Assembly (NCBI RefSeq): GCF_001039355.2
Contig: NW_019775449.1
Location: 142,367 to 206,366, forward strand
Origin: Lingula anatina
Taxonomy: Eukaryota > Brachiopoda > Lingulata > Lingulida > Lingulidae
Length of the DNA stretch: 64,000 nucleotides
Direction: 5' to 3'
The notes under the pieces: generated by a model
What the model was told of the DNA's origin: nothing
The model's input: the letters and a program-made list of their open reading frames with translations, nothing else
The model's database searches: none
Shown here: piece after piece, positions 1-11,703 of the stretch
How positions within the stretch are numbered: the first letter of the stretch is position 1
Layout of the letters: every line of letters begins with the position of its first letter
Program-made: the position numbers and the translations under genes

Positions 1-37
1 AAGGGATGAAAAAAGTTTGCCTTGATTTCAAAGCTTA

Positions 38-295
38 TTGAAAAAATTGATTATGGAATTATATTATGGTATATGCGGAACAACTGGGGAGGAAAGAAAT
101 AAACTATCCAACATTGTAAAAACTGCAAGCAACATTATCGGGCAGGATCTACCTATGCTGGACGATATTTTTAAGGACAGCATGGAGAAAAAACTTACCA
201 CCATGGAAGACTCTTCTCATCTTGCATCATCACTTTTTACGTTTTTACCAAGCAATAGTAGACTTAATTTTTTAAAGGCAGTAAATGCTTTTTAA
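38..295 (+). mobile_element. LINE reverse-transcriptase C-terminal fragment
   Basis: An open stretch of about 85 codons reads like the tail that follows the reverse transcriptase domain of non-LTR retrotransposons. The pattern is an ERNKLSNIVKTAS segment, then IIGQDLPMLDDIF, then a short K-rich run, then a D-S-S-H-L-x-S-x-L-F-x-x-L-P-S-like segment. In intact elements the last part is usually DPSHP...LPSG. Here the PSG is replaced by PSN and the frame stops soon after. No reverse transcriptase core is visible at the window edge, so this is a truncated relic. The family call rests on remembered patterns and has not been searched. Confidence 0.5.
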
Positions 296-495
296 ATAGC
301 TTTTATCCAAGTGCATTTTAATTTGATCTCAAAACCAAATTCTTAATTTATCTATTGTGTTACTTTTACTCTGTATATTATCAAACTTGCTCCAAAAGGA
401 AAATGAGTTCTGATTTTAATAATTGGCCCAATAAACTGTTATCTTATCTTACACTGTCCTGGAACACAATTCACCCAACAAAAACCCTGCTTCAG

Positions 496-934
496 TACAG
501 AATCTGACAGAATGCTCCCTACAGACACCAGACCAGCTGCAGTCATTTTATAAATATTTCTTCTCGGTGGCATATCAGAGCAAAATGACAAGGAAGTGCT
601 GGACAGAAAAGTTTATGCAATGGCATCTGATGTAATTTTTATTCTCTCGAGGGCCACTGTGAAACCATGGAACATGTACATGTGGATTTTCCTCTTTTAC
701 TAGTACTAATTAAGTGACCCAGACTCTGAATAGGATGGGTCACTGTATCAATTACATTGACGCAAAGGGACTGGAAACTAAATTGACATCAAGAAAACAG
801 AAGAAAACAGACAAAAGAACCCACACCTGCCATGGAAACAATTGCAGCTGATTTGAATTGCACTGCAAGGGAACAGATTTGTTGGCGGTGACAGACTATT
901 TTTCAGATTTTATTGAAGTAAGAGAACTGAAAAG
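496..934 (+). repeat. Dispersed repeat copy A with gypsy-type integrase remnant
   Basis: This block matches 2868-3549 at high identity over both ends, including the shared start TACAGAATCTGACAGAATGC. It lacks a middle piece of roughly 260 bp present in the other copy. Near its end it reads VTDYFSDFIEV, the first-aspartate region of Ty3/gypsy integrase cores. Just after the copy ends the sequence jumps to a GIP-like piece, so an internal deletion has occurred. It is a dead element. Confidence 0.6.
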
Positions 935-1498
935 TATGGAATCCCAGGAGGGCCAAGAGAAAAAAAAAATAAATAAATAAATTGAAAAAAAAAATCAATA
1001 CATTTGAAATGAAAAAAAAAAAGTTGTGAAATTTGCAAGATCGCGTATAATCCCGCAAGATCGCGCGTAATCCTGCGTAGTCGTGCGAGATCCCGCGATA
1101 TCAATCGTGTTTCATTTTCAAGATGAAATTTTTTTAAAAATTACAAAATCTCGCGAGAAAGTGCGAGAACAAAATCATGGTGAACGAGGCAAGGAGGGGC
1201 TGTTCGAAATACCAACAGTGCAATGAACATGAAGAGGAGGATGGCATTTGTAAAGGGAAAACAAAGACAAAAGTCCACAATGGACCGGCGCCAGTACGTG
1301 GGATGCAAACACGTAAGTTGTTGACTATCGTTTAAATGGGAGTAATCAATGGTCTGGTGCGATATAGTCACAGTGCTTAGTGTGTGGCGCAAAATTAAAA
1401 TCAAATCAATGGGCTTACTGTTAAAATGGGGCATCTCGAAAGTCCAAAGGTTCATTGGTCCAAAAAATGGTAACATTGTCATTGGCTTTTTAATCAAT

Positions 1499-1546
1499 GG
1501 TTCATTGGTCCGAAGGTTCTATAGTGAACATTCGGACCAATGAACC
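1499..1546. repeat. Perfect 16-bp inverted repeat
   Basis: GGTTCATTGGTCCGAA at 1499-1514 is followed 16 bases later by its exact reverse complement at 1531-1546. A third, partial GGTTCATTGGTCC lies at 1449. This looks like the end of a foldback or Helitron-like repeat, but no complete element is delimited. The surrounding 1000-1900 stretch has CG-rich GATCGCGCG-like repeats and no gene. Confidence 0.6.
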
Positions 1547-1892
1547 GTCAGACTATTGAACCTTCAGACTATTGCTACGGCCTCGTAAAGATCATGTTTA
1601 CAATTGAAACAGACCATTCAATACTCTGGGACCTATCAGGTATATTAGATTAATCTATTTCTAGATTATTTGCTACTGTACTGATGTACGTGCCTTTAGT
1701 GGGGCGCACAATATTGCCTAAGTAGGTCACGTCAAAAAGCAGCACTTCTTACCCCCCTTTCCCCAAAGGCCGCGTTTCTACCGCCAATTTAATTATTGGC
1801 TGCCAATTTACTTCCTATCCCGAGTTGTTCATTTTGCCTATTCAATTCTGTTATTTTTTATTAATGACATGCGTATGTTTTCTTCATTTCAG

Positions 1893-2812
1893 CACTTGAT
1901 GATCAGCAGCCATCATGTAGTTGGGCAAGTATTTCTTTAAAAAGAAAACAAAAATTTACGTTCCGGGACGGGAAGAAAAAACGCACTGAGGTATGAATAT
2001 GTTTTGTACAATGTTATTTAAAGCAATTGTTTTTAATCCCTAACATAAAAATTATGTACTGAATCTGTTAAAGTTTTATCAACTTAGCGCTGGTAGCACT
2101 CCTGGTTTTGGTCCTGACCCTGCTCTGTGGTTCTTTGTTCTTGAGACTGATATAATTAAGACACAGTTACAGCTCCTCCTCTTAGGCCACAATGGCTTGA
2201 GTCCGCCCCTGACTATCACACCATGCCTTCCTTTCAACTGAAAATGCTCCTGCTGGTGCTACTACAATACCATGTAAATTTAAATATATCTGATTGTATC
2301 AAATTTTCATTTTAGACCATCACTGTGACCAAACTAAAAAAAAATAACATCTAAATCTGGTAAAATCAGATTTGGCATTGTGAGAGATGAAGATGGGATA
2401 CCAAACAGAGAGGTAATTCCTTATTGATTGTTGAGCAGTCAGTCGAGCAAAAAAGAATATAAGTTCAATCGTTTAGGACATAGCTTAACATAAAGAGATA
2501 ATTATTAATAATATTGATAATATGAAAGCCCAACATAAATAGAGTATTTATTAATTAGGGCATTTACATAAAGTGTGGGCTCATACCTAATAAAAGTTGT
2601 ATTACAACTTTGTTTCATTGCTGTAGGCATCAATTTCATTTTTGGTTTTACAACAAAGAACTGTTATCTTCCAGATCCCACCGAATGGTCCTTACTGCCA
2701 TTCAGTTGCACTGGACTCATGCTGTCAGTATTTTGAAGGGAAGGACTCCCAATCCTTAATGGAAGCTGGGCAGAGGCTGTTTATTATGGCAAATAAAAAT
2801 GGCCCAAGTTAA
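1893..2812 (+). pseudogene. Exon-like open segments of an unidentified broken gene or transposon
   Basis: Three pieces have coding appearance and splice-like borders. Segment 1893-1990 is flanked by AG and GT and is open in one frame (contains KRKQKFTFRDGKKKRTE). Segment 2316-2412 is open only after a stop that follows a run of nine A residues (KIRFGIVRDEDGIPNRE), so it looks frameshifted. Segment 2675-2812 is open for 45 codons and then stops (HSVALDSCCQYFEGKDSQ). I do not recognise the protein. The frameshift and the retroelement surroundings suggest a decayed gene or transposon-encoded protein. Confidence 0.3.
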
Positions 2813-2867
2813 ATCAAGAATATCTGGGCACAGCGAAGAAGATTTTATTGTTTGTAATGATGTACAG

Positions 2868-3665
2868 TACAGAATCTGACAGAATGCTCCCTAGAGACAC
2901 CAGACCAACAGTAGTTATTTTTTCTTCTCGGTGGCACATCAGAGCAAAATAACTAGAAAGTGCTGGACAGAAAAGATAATGCGATGACATCTGATGTAAT
3001 TTTTATTCTCTCGATGGCCACTGTGAAACCATGGAACATGTACATATGGATTTTCCTCTTTTACTAGTTCTAATTAAGCAACCCAGACCCTGGGTCACTG
3101 TTTAAGTTACACTGACGCAAAGGGACTGGAAACCATATTGAGATATCCTGTCCTAATTGAAAGCAGTGATGCATGGAAGTAATCAAACTTAAAGCCCAAC
3201 CTTGCAACAGCTAGTATTGGGGACAATAACGATGCCAATGTGAAGACAATAGATGGCAAGGAAACCCTGCATGTGACTGAGAGGCATCCCTTCCTGTTAT
3301 ATATTCCTGGAGATAGAAGAATGTTAACAATTTGCCTGTGACATTATGTATTGGCCATGAATGAACAGTCAGATTGAAGATGTAGTCTCTGTGTTCAGAG
3401 TATCAAGAAAACAGAAGAAAACAGACAAAAGAACCCACACCTGCCACGGAAAACCATTGCAGCCGATTTGAATTGCACTGCAAGGGAACAGATTTGTTGG
3501 CGGTGACAGACTATTTTCAGATTTTATTGAAGTTAGATAACTGAAAAGTTAGAGAACTAAAAAGCAACACTCACAGCCAGTCTGTGATAAGAGAATTTGC
3601 TTAAATATTTAGTGCATATGGGATCCCAGAAAAATTAATCACAGACAATGACCCACAGTTTAATC
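2868..3665 (+). mobile_element. Dispersed repeat copy B with decayed Ty3/gypsy integrase
   Basis: This is the second copy of the block at 496-934. It keeps about 260 bp (around 3143-3400) missing from copy A. Integrase-like sequence runs from about 3430. The VTDY piece is followed by a one-base deletion relative to copy A, then by an S-x-x-V-I-R-E-F piece, and then by IFSAYGIPEKLITDNDPQF. That last motif (G-I-P-x-x-L-x-x-D-N-x-x-Q-F) is the second-aspartate region of gypsy-like integrases. Frameshifts and stops show it is inactive. Confidence 0.65.
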
Positions 3666-3739
3666 ACGTTTTACCTTTTCTAACCCCACTTGATTTTCTA
3701 AGGTTTTGGAAGATAAGTGAGAGCAGTGTGTCTCTACAT

Positions 3740-3898
3740 GCAGGATTTATGTACAACTACATCAAAGATCCTTTGCCAATGTTGAAGATAGGCTACATGG
3801 ATCCCATATCAGAGTCCCCAACAAGCAATAATGCTGTAAGGGAAACTATGATGAGGACCAAGAATATTGCTAAAGAAATGACCGGTGCTCAGATGTGA
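3740..3898 (+). pseudogene. Open segment, transposon-associated in appearance
   Basis: A 52-codon open segment ends in TGA at 3896-3898. It contains MYNYIKDPLPMLKIGYMDP and later NNAVRETMMRTKNIAKEM. It reads like real protein, but I cannot name the family. It lies directly after the gypsy integrase remnant and before another exon-like segment at 4122-4237, so these may be pieces of one further dead element. Confidence 0.25.
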
Positions 3899-4047
3899 CT
3901 TTGCAAGCAAACTCAAACCTGAGAGAACAGTTTCATTAGCCCTGTATGTATCAATTTAAATTATTGTTTTTCTTTTTATCAAGAGCTTATAAAACATGTG
4001 GGTATTACCTCCAATATTTCTGTGACTGTCAGTCATGGAGTAAATGA

Positions 4048-4109
4048 CTAGGGTCATTTCACCTGGAATGAATTCACCTGGATTTTCATTCCAGATGAAA
4101 TGACCCTAG
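4048..4109. repeat. Short hairpin element, about 24-bp arms
   Basis: CTAGGGTCATTTCACCTGGA on the left pairs with the end of the element (CATTCCAGATGAAATGACCCTAG, one mismatch in the CACCTGG part). The arms enclose a short AATTCACC-containing loop. It is a compact foldback sequence inserted between exon-like relics. Confidence 0.6.
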
Positions 4110-4121
4110 GGGATTACAGAA

Positions 4122-4237
4122 ATGATGAATGACTTGCTGAAAGGACAAGGAAAAAGCGTCACTGTACGTCAGACAAGGGACCGTGCAAAGCACTTATTGA
4201 AAATGCATAAAGAACAGGAGGCAAATTCACAAAAAGC
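4122..4237 (+). pseudogene. Possible transposon-derived exon fragment
   Basis: An open segment of 38 codons plus two bases ends at a GTGAGT donor. It contains MMNDLLKGQGKS, then RQTRDRAKHLLKMHKEQ. The pattern resembles Myb/SANT-like segments of transposon-derived proteins. This is a weak family guess from memory and no partner exon was identified. Confidence 0.25.
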
Positions 4238-5619
4238 GTGAGTTTACATTGAACCTTCCTTGATGTTTGCTTTTCGTGACATTCTATTGTTTCTTTTGCT
4301 GATCAAAATCCATTTAAACTTTTTAAAAAGTTTTTTTTAAAATGTCATCACTATCAGCATCAAAAAGAAGCGCTTGTACCACCAAATCAATAATGGAAGC
4401 CATCTTGTCACAATGGCGACCTCTATTGCTTTCGTATTCGTTGTTTGGCGTTTGCGAAACGGCCGCTACGACTTATGACATACGAACCTAGTTTTTGTAC
4501 TTCGTTTTTGTTGTTTGCTAAACCTCTGTATTGACTAAGAGAAGGGAGTATTTGGTAGTGTAACTTGATTGACATGACCTCGTTGTAGCGCAGAATGTAA
4601 TGTAAACGAGAGAGAACAATGTCAAGGGTGGAACGGAGAGGAATTAATTGTAGATAATAAAGTTAGAAAGTGATAATAAAGAATATGAAGGAACATGGAA
4701 GTTGTTTAGTTCTTACCTCGTGTAACAAGTAAGACAAAGTCAATAATGTCGTCACATTAGTAACACCAATAGTTTGGTGGAAAAGCATGCAAGAATCCTT
4801 GTTCATCCACCTTTTGGCAACTAATGCATGACAGCAAAACAGCATAGATACCAATGTCATGATTCCATCACTCCTTCACCACCGTCTGTTACCAGCTAGA
4901 ATCAAGTAATACCTTCCCCTTGCATTTTCTGCACTGGTTCACATTCAATTTATGGATGTCCACTGCTGAATGGTTAAAACACGAAAGAAAAGATATTTGT
5001 AAGAGACAAGGAGCTGTGCTTTGCCTGTTTAAAGAAAGGACTAGTGTCTATGTGTGACATGTGCAAAACATAATAAGAGTGGTTTTCCTGCCATACATTT
5101 GCATATAGAAACTGATCATACAATTCTACATATAGATGGTGGGGGCACTGAAATTATTTTTAAGAACAAAGAACGATTCTAAGAAATTAGTTAACTTTGC
5201 GCAAAAGGAGGACAGACCCTAGACTTGTGATGATTTTGATTCAGAACTGTACCATTTCCTGAGATGGATAAACATCATCCCTACAATTCCCATAACACAT
5301 ATACAGATGCAAACTGATAAGTATCCACATGCATGATTTCATCCAACATTCTTATGTAGGTACTGTATTGTATATGTATCAAGTCAATGCCTAAGAATGT
5401 TGCATAACGACTAGGATATGGACAACATTTAGAAAAAATCTATAACAACTTCTCTCAGCTAATGGCACATCAATGATCTATATATGCATGTGTAAAGTCC
5501 TAATTTCTTATGAATAGGGCAAAACTGTTATACAGACCGTTATTTTGTAAGAGTCCTTTACAGCTGCTGCCTTGGGGCATATAACTATAAGTTTCACACA
5601 TTTATATTTGCACCAACAA
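4238..5619. other. Intergenic stretch, no gene seen
   Basis: No coding exon with supporting splice sites or family resemblance was found on either strand. The right part probably holds the 3' untranslated region of the FAM151 gene, which ends at 5620 on the minus strand. Confidence 0.5.
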
Positions 5620-8600
5620 TCAAAGCTCATGTCCATCCTTTTCACCCTTGAGTTTCTCTCTATTTCTTCTAGGCATCAGGATGTCTGGTAGATCATAGTA
5701 AATCCTGTCCTCATCATACCCCTGATCACGCACCCACTGCATATCTGCTTGTTTCAGGTCATCAGCAGCAGTTGTCCATATGGTGAGACTGTAGGAAAGA
5801 GACTGATCCAACAGCCATTTTAGCTGAGGCCATGATCGTCGCACAGCGATGGCACGGACAGGAAAGGTGATAGGTTGGGTCAAGTTGTTACAAATGCCAG
5901 CCATTTCTTCTACCATGGCCTGTGTGTATCCTTCATTTGTGCGGGAATTATTCCAGGCAGTTTTCCACCCTATTGATAATGTTGCCTGAGGAAAGTTTTG
6001 TTGGATAACACTGATGAATTCTGCAGCATCAACTGGTTTGCTGCCAGCTGCATTAGGTCCAACAAGTATGTCAGCATTAAGCCAAACTGGCTGCCGTAGA
6101 CTGCCCCTGGATGAATTTAGAATTTGCAAACATGGTTCAACTGCTCCGATGCTTTTAAAATCTAGTTTCAGCCCTTTTTTAGTTTGAACAACATTTGTGA
6201 ACCAGTTTTGAAAGGTATTATCACTGTCTATAGCTGGAGGGTGTGCCATAATAGGAATGTCTGTTTGACTAGCTGTGCCCTGACCACGAAGTAAGATGTC
6301 CGCCTCCAACATCATGACATCACCTGAAATTGATAGCCCAATGATAACTATTACATGGACAACCTTTGTACCATAGAAAAATAAGATCTTTAAATTGAAA
6401 AAACAAAAATCAATTGTGTTGAAAAGTGCACAACTGACAGTAATTTTTTTTTTTTTTTTTTTTGCCTAAGGTTACTGCCCATATTGAATTTTTTAAAAAG
6501 GAAGTGTTAATGTACAGCTGCAGAACAACTATCAACTGCTGATAAGTAAATAAACTGGTTTCCAAATAATCAGTGCTTACTTTTCAAAGCCATTTCCATG
6601 TCTGCTATACTGTTAGCAGCATGAGCCCATGTGATATCAATAGCATCTCTGTCTTTAACATCAAAGAAGTTGAGGGGACTTCCTGCTGTCACAGATAATT
6701 CCTGAAATTCTTTAAACTTGGTTCCTGGTAAATCATAAAAGATCTTTTCAATATACCAATTGTTTCGAACATAAAGTAAGTCGTATAAATCTGTTCCTTC
6801 TTTGTCTGTTACTCCTGAAGGGTTCCAAACTGTCAGCGTAAAATTGGAGTTCTGGCTCAGCAACCACTGAAACACACAATAAGAAGAATTAAGCTTTATT
6901 TAAGTGAGGCATATTTATTAAGAAAAATTATATACGGATGCCTTATGCTAAAATTTCATAAGTATTTTCATTTTTAACAATACACCATTTAAAATATAAG
7001 CTTACTTTTAAATTGGGCCAAGCATTCTTCACAAGAGCTGCTCTGACTGTTATAGACACTGGCTGCTTAAGGTTCTTAATAAGAGAATACATTTCCTCCA
7101 TCATGCTTTGTGTGTAAGAAGTTTGAGAAGAGTCAGATGCCCAAGCTACGGACAATGTCACTGCAGGATAGATTTGGTCAATTTGTGAAAACAACCTGTA
7201 AAATAGCAAAGGTTATCAAAAGAAGGAAACAAGATTATATAATATGTGATTGTTGACTTTCTGAAAACATGTCAAAGTATGCTATTTTCACGTTCAACTT
7301 GATAACAAGGTAACACACTTGTTTTGATACATTTGACACCTTTCACATGAAACATGGAAGCGCTGAAAATATCATTCAATCAAAACTGTTTAGAACCCAA
7401 TACTCAAAACTTTTTCATATTTACCAGGTATATATTTATACACAAGCAAAAATGTGAGAATGAGAGTTTTGTTCTTACTGCATAGGATTAATCATAGTTT
7501 TGTTGGTTCCGGGACCTAAAAGTATGTCTGCATGTATCCAAACTGGTATCACTATACTATCCTTCATGGCTTGCAGAACCTTTAACGTGGGTCCAATAAC
7601 TTTGTCATGCTTCATGTTCAACTTGACACCTGTAACGAAAATCAAAATAGAATCCTAGAAAAATGTCAAAAGAAGTGTGAAATGTAGCTTAGATGCTAAC
7701 CAATAGAATTCAAATATATAGGAACAGATACAAAATCTGTTATTAAAAAACTTAAACCAAGGAAAACAATCTGATGGGTATCACATCTGTATGTGACTCA
7801 TATGTTCCGAATTAAATTGGACTGAGTGTGGTCCTCCACACGCCCTCCTCCAACGTAAATCTAAAAATAAAAATATGCATTATCAACATACTGTGCAAAT
7901 GACAACTGTACCTTTTTTCCTGCCATTCAGATTAGCATCTAAAATGGCTTCCATCCACTCTTGCAATGTATTATCCCTTGCCACAGATGGCACAGTAGTT
8001 TCATCTTGACCACTTGGGCTTCCTCCCAATGTGACATCTGCTTCCAACATCATGGCATCACTACTCAAGACATCTTCCATCTGCTTCTTTGACATATCCC
8101 CATTGTACCATGTGACTGCAAGACCATCTGTTACATTGAAAAACTGAAGTGTATCCATGCTGGCAAAAGGCTGGCCACCTGAAAATGAAGATACTATATT
8201 GCAGATTATAACATCTGTAAGACTGCTTGCTTAAATATTTTTAAGAGTGCACCATGAGAGCTTAACTGGATGTAATGAGATCCCATGACACAAGCAACTA
8301 TGCATCATACTCACGTGCATCACACCCAGGAAATATATCCATGTACTCCAGTATCAGAAGCTTCACTGAGGTTTGGCACATTTTACTGTTATAAATTATG
8401 TGACACATGCACTCATATTCAGAACTTCTGATAAAGGTATGAAGAGTCAATACTGGCCTAGAACTATTACTGGTATTGTTCTCAAAAGAGTAATACCTCC
8501 CAAGTTAGATATATTATAGTTATATTATTATTAGTTTAGAATATCAGCCAGCTTCTTTATTTTTTTACTATGAACCCTGCTTGTCAAATAAAGTAATGTA

Positions 8601-9083
8601 TGGCACACTGATGTGGATATTTGGAAATGAAGAGGCTGGAAAGCATTCAATTGGAAGCTGTATGTGTATCTAGTTGTGACTTAATGCAATAGTTCTATAC
8701 TGTTCTTACTCTGAACAATCCTCTTCTTAACAACAACAAAGGCAGCCACCAATATGATACAAATTACAAGAAGCAGCAGTGCAACTCCAACGCAACAAAA
8801 GATCCGTTTTCTGTTGCAAGTTGAAGCATATCTTCTCTTTCTGATATCTGTAAAAAAAAATACTGGGAGGGTACATGACAGTGTCAAAATTATTATAATT
8901 TTAACAACTTTACAACTGTACAAGACATGGAATTACAATGAAGTTTTGTTATGTACACTATATAGGTCTCTAACACTGATATTTTCTACAGGTAAGTAAA
9001 TGAGTACTTGCAAAGTGAACATTTTGTGTAATATTTGCATACCTGCATACTGCGGATAAACGAATACACTTACCAACTGCCAT
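5620..9083 (-). CDS. FAM151A: FAM151A-like two-domain membrane protein
   Basis: Seven exons on the minus strand: 9074-9083, 8710-8847, 7912-8178, 7479-7629, 7006-7195, 6581-6866, 5620-6323. All junctions are GT/AG and in phase, giving 581 residues, close to human FAM151A. The short basic N-terminus is followed by one hydrophobic segment at about 19-43, so it should be a type II membrane protein with the rest outside or luminal. Two FAM151 (PLC/GDPD-like fold) domains follow. Domain 2 keeps the GDPD-like residues: H334 (WAHAANS), E354 and D356 (LEAD), H375 (PIMAHPP). Domain 1 keeps E95 and D97 but has N75 and R117 where the two histidines should be. FAM151 proteins include worm menorin; a substrate cannot be read from sequence. 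Start chosen because ATGGCAG TTG gives the one-base phase required by exon 2. Confidence 0.88.
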
Positions 9084-9761
9084 CAGAAGGCAACATATCG
9101 CCCCACTGATATCGCCCCGTGTTCTACAAGGCATGCATTTCAACTTCCTGTTACAGCTACTTCACACATGCGCATTATACACGGCCGATGCTACCCAACC
9201 TCCCACCCACTTCGACGTCAACACACCTGTTAGCCTACAAATTCGCGTAAGGAAACGCGTTTAACGAGGTTAAAGAGATAATAGCTGTTTGCTCTGGTAA
9301 AAAATACGGATTTTCCTAGGGTATATGACGATTTCCCATACTTACCAATGGTTATTGAATCCATTCCAACATTCAAAATTAGTCCACGTTGTTTTTCTAA
9401 AAAGTCTGGTCAGATATAGCCTACATGTGGCATGTTTAGAACAAAGGAGCTGAGGGATTCAGCTGCAATCTTTTTCATAAAAATATACCTTTTAAGTGAA
9501 AATGAAATACAAAATCCTTCCTGTCGTAGTTGCCCGGTTTTGTTGTCTATCCTGCTGTTGTAAATATAAACTTAGATGGTCATTTTGTCTTCTAAAATTA
9601 GCGGATTTTTTCTGAAAGTATGGAATTGCCTCTACTCTTTGTAATTTGAAATCTTGACGGTTAATTATTCTTCAATCACCACTGCTCAAAGTGGGTCAAG
9701 TTTGAGTGGCCAGCTGGTGCTCACGTGATACCCCATTTTGCTAAGCCTGCCTGTTGTTGAG

Positions 9762-9980
9762 CAGTGGCGGATTTAGGGGGCTATCAGGGTGTCCTGACCC
9801 CTTCTGATCTCTGAAAAAAATCTTACCAATGGTTCCCTCTTTAAATTAGAATTTTGACTAGCTGAATCATATTTCTAAACCATACCAAATAAAAAAGGGA
9901 GGGGGCGCAGTCGGCTTCGCATCCCCGGACCCTACCCCTCACCCCCACCCTCTCTTCAAATATTCCGAGATCCGCCCCTG
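9762..9980. mobile_element. hAT-like nonautonomous element
   Basis: The left end reads CAGTGGCGGATTTAGGGGG and the right end reads GAGATCCGCCCCTG. Reverse-complemented, the right end is CAGGGGCGGATCTC, an imperfect match. CAGNGGCGGATC-type termini are common in hAT transposons and their MITEs. An 8-bp target duplication could not be confirmed. There is no coding capacity. Confidence 0.5.
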
Positions 9981-10063
9981 CTGACGTAAACAATGCTCGG
10001 AATTAACTGAAGTATCTTTGACAAAATAGTGCAATGTCTATATATTGTGCAAATAGAGAGTGT

Positions 10064-10567
10064 TGTAATGAACATTTTCATACATATGGGACGAATGTCC
10101 TAATCTTATATAATTTTAGTACTCTTGTGAAACTTCAAGCGAAACTACCTCCGTCTCCGCGCTCCGGCTCTCCCGATCTCCTTAATAAATATTGTATATA
10201 CCATTATAAGTAATTAAAGTTTGCGTGCATCGAACATAGATAAGAAATAAATATATAAGCGATAGGAATAGAGATCCGAGGGAGGGAAGAGACGAGTAGG
10301 AGGAGAGGAAGAGATCGGTAGAGCCGGAGCCTTACACTATGTCCGGCAGATACCGGGCATCGACGCATAAATCGTTTACAGGTCATTGTGTGGACTTGGG
10401 TTTTCTTTGTTCGACCTTACGTAAATCTGACACGAACTTTAGATTGCGTTATCTGCTATGCAAGTCGAAAACAAATTGTCCTATTTCGAGTCAACGCTTA
10501 AATTAAGCGTACTAAAATTATATAAGTTTAGGACATTCATCCCATATGCATGAAAAGGTTCATTACA
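10064..10567. mobile_element. MITE or foldback element with about 60-bp terminal inverted repeats
   Basis: The left arm (10064-10123) runs from TGTAATGAACATTTTCAT to TATATAATTTTAGTAC. The right arm (about 10508-10567) is its reverse complement with a few mismatches. The interior carries a second nested inverted repeat, GGCTCTCCCGATCTC near 10166 against GAGATCGGTAGAGCC near 10310. There is no transposase. The element would fold into a long compound hairpin. Confidence 0.7.
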
Positions 10568-11445
10568 GTGTGTTTGGTTTTCCTTTAGCCAGAGATCAAG
10601 GGAATTGTGCCTCTATATTAAACCATTGTTGTGCTTCTTGGGGATGGCTCAAAAACAGTTGCGCAGGGGTTACATTTTTTTTTTATAAAGGGAGGTAGAA
10701 ACATAATTTTGTATAGATTTGTATAATTGTTGTTAAGTTGTTATGACTAGTGTAGAGAGCCTGTAAAATGTAATGTGTATGCATTTTAGTGCTCAATAAA
10801 GATTATTACATAATGGCCTACTAATTAATTTACTCATTAATTGTGTTTAGGGTAGGATCTTTGGAGATTAATTTGTTTATGGTAGGAGACCTATGGAGAC
10901 TTTTCACATGATAAAGCCTACTCAGAATAGTCGTAAGGCAGACGAAGCTCATCCGCGAACAAATCCCTGTAGGCCTATACTAAGAACAGGTCTGATATTA
11001 GTGCAAACTATATCTACGTAGGCTATGATCTCTGTTACTTATCAATTTTCGGCCACGATCGCTGTTACTTATCCATTTCCCCTCTCATCGGATGCTCTCC
11101 TACTTTAATTAGATAATAATATTATCAAACTGAGAAGGAAGCGATTAGACTGACTCAATATGATAAGAGTTTTAAAAATTAATTTCGTATTATAAAGATT
11201 CTTTGTGTTTTTTTTAACAATAGCTTCGTGCCTGAAGTAGGATCCTTTTAACAGCGAAAATTGGTAGGAAATTATTATTGATATCAAATATTGTAACAAA
11301 AATGACCCTTGACGAAGTGTGGTGTCCAGTTAGCTCGGGCCGACAGTATAGGAAACGCGGAGAAACCCGACAACAGTGTCGAAGTTAATAACCAACAATA
11401 AAAATAGATCAAAGATTATATTGTAAAGAAAATATTGGAAATTAT

Positions 11446-11451
11446 TTTATT
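11446..11451 (-). terminator. Probable poly(A) signal of folate-receptor-like gene 1
   Basis: AATAAA on the minus strand, about 250 nt downstream of the stop codon at 11704. It is the first canonical hexamer I noticed in that stretch. Usage is unproven. Confidence 0.35.
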
Positions 11452-11703
11452 TTCCACAAGTAAAAATGCATGTAACAATATATTTCATGTCAAGATGTAG
11501 CAAGCCCTATCGTTTGACAGGGAGCATTGATCTGGTAACGGTGGTTAGTCCAGATCTGACCTCTACGTTTGTATATTAGATGTCCATTTTCATCATTGAC
11601 GTTATTTTTAATAGAATACTGTCTAATATTAGATGTCCATTTTCATCACTGTTGTTATTTTTAATAGAACAATTCAGTTAAGTTCAAAATGAAATGCCAT
11701 CAA

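Larger units (their letters stand above)
9084..11445. other. Intergenic region upstream of FAM151A
   Basis: No gene was found. The proximal part (9084-9300) should hold the FAM151A promoter and first untranslated sequence, but no TATA box is obvious. The rest contains a hAT-like element (9762-9980), a long-TIR foldback element (10064-10567), and otherwise AT-rich unique sequence. Confidence 0.5.
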
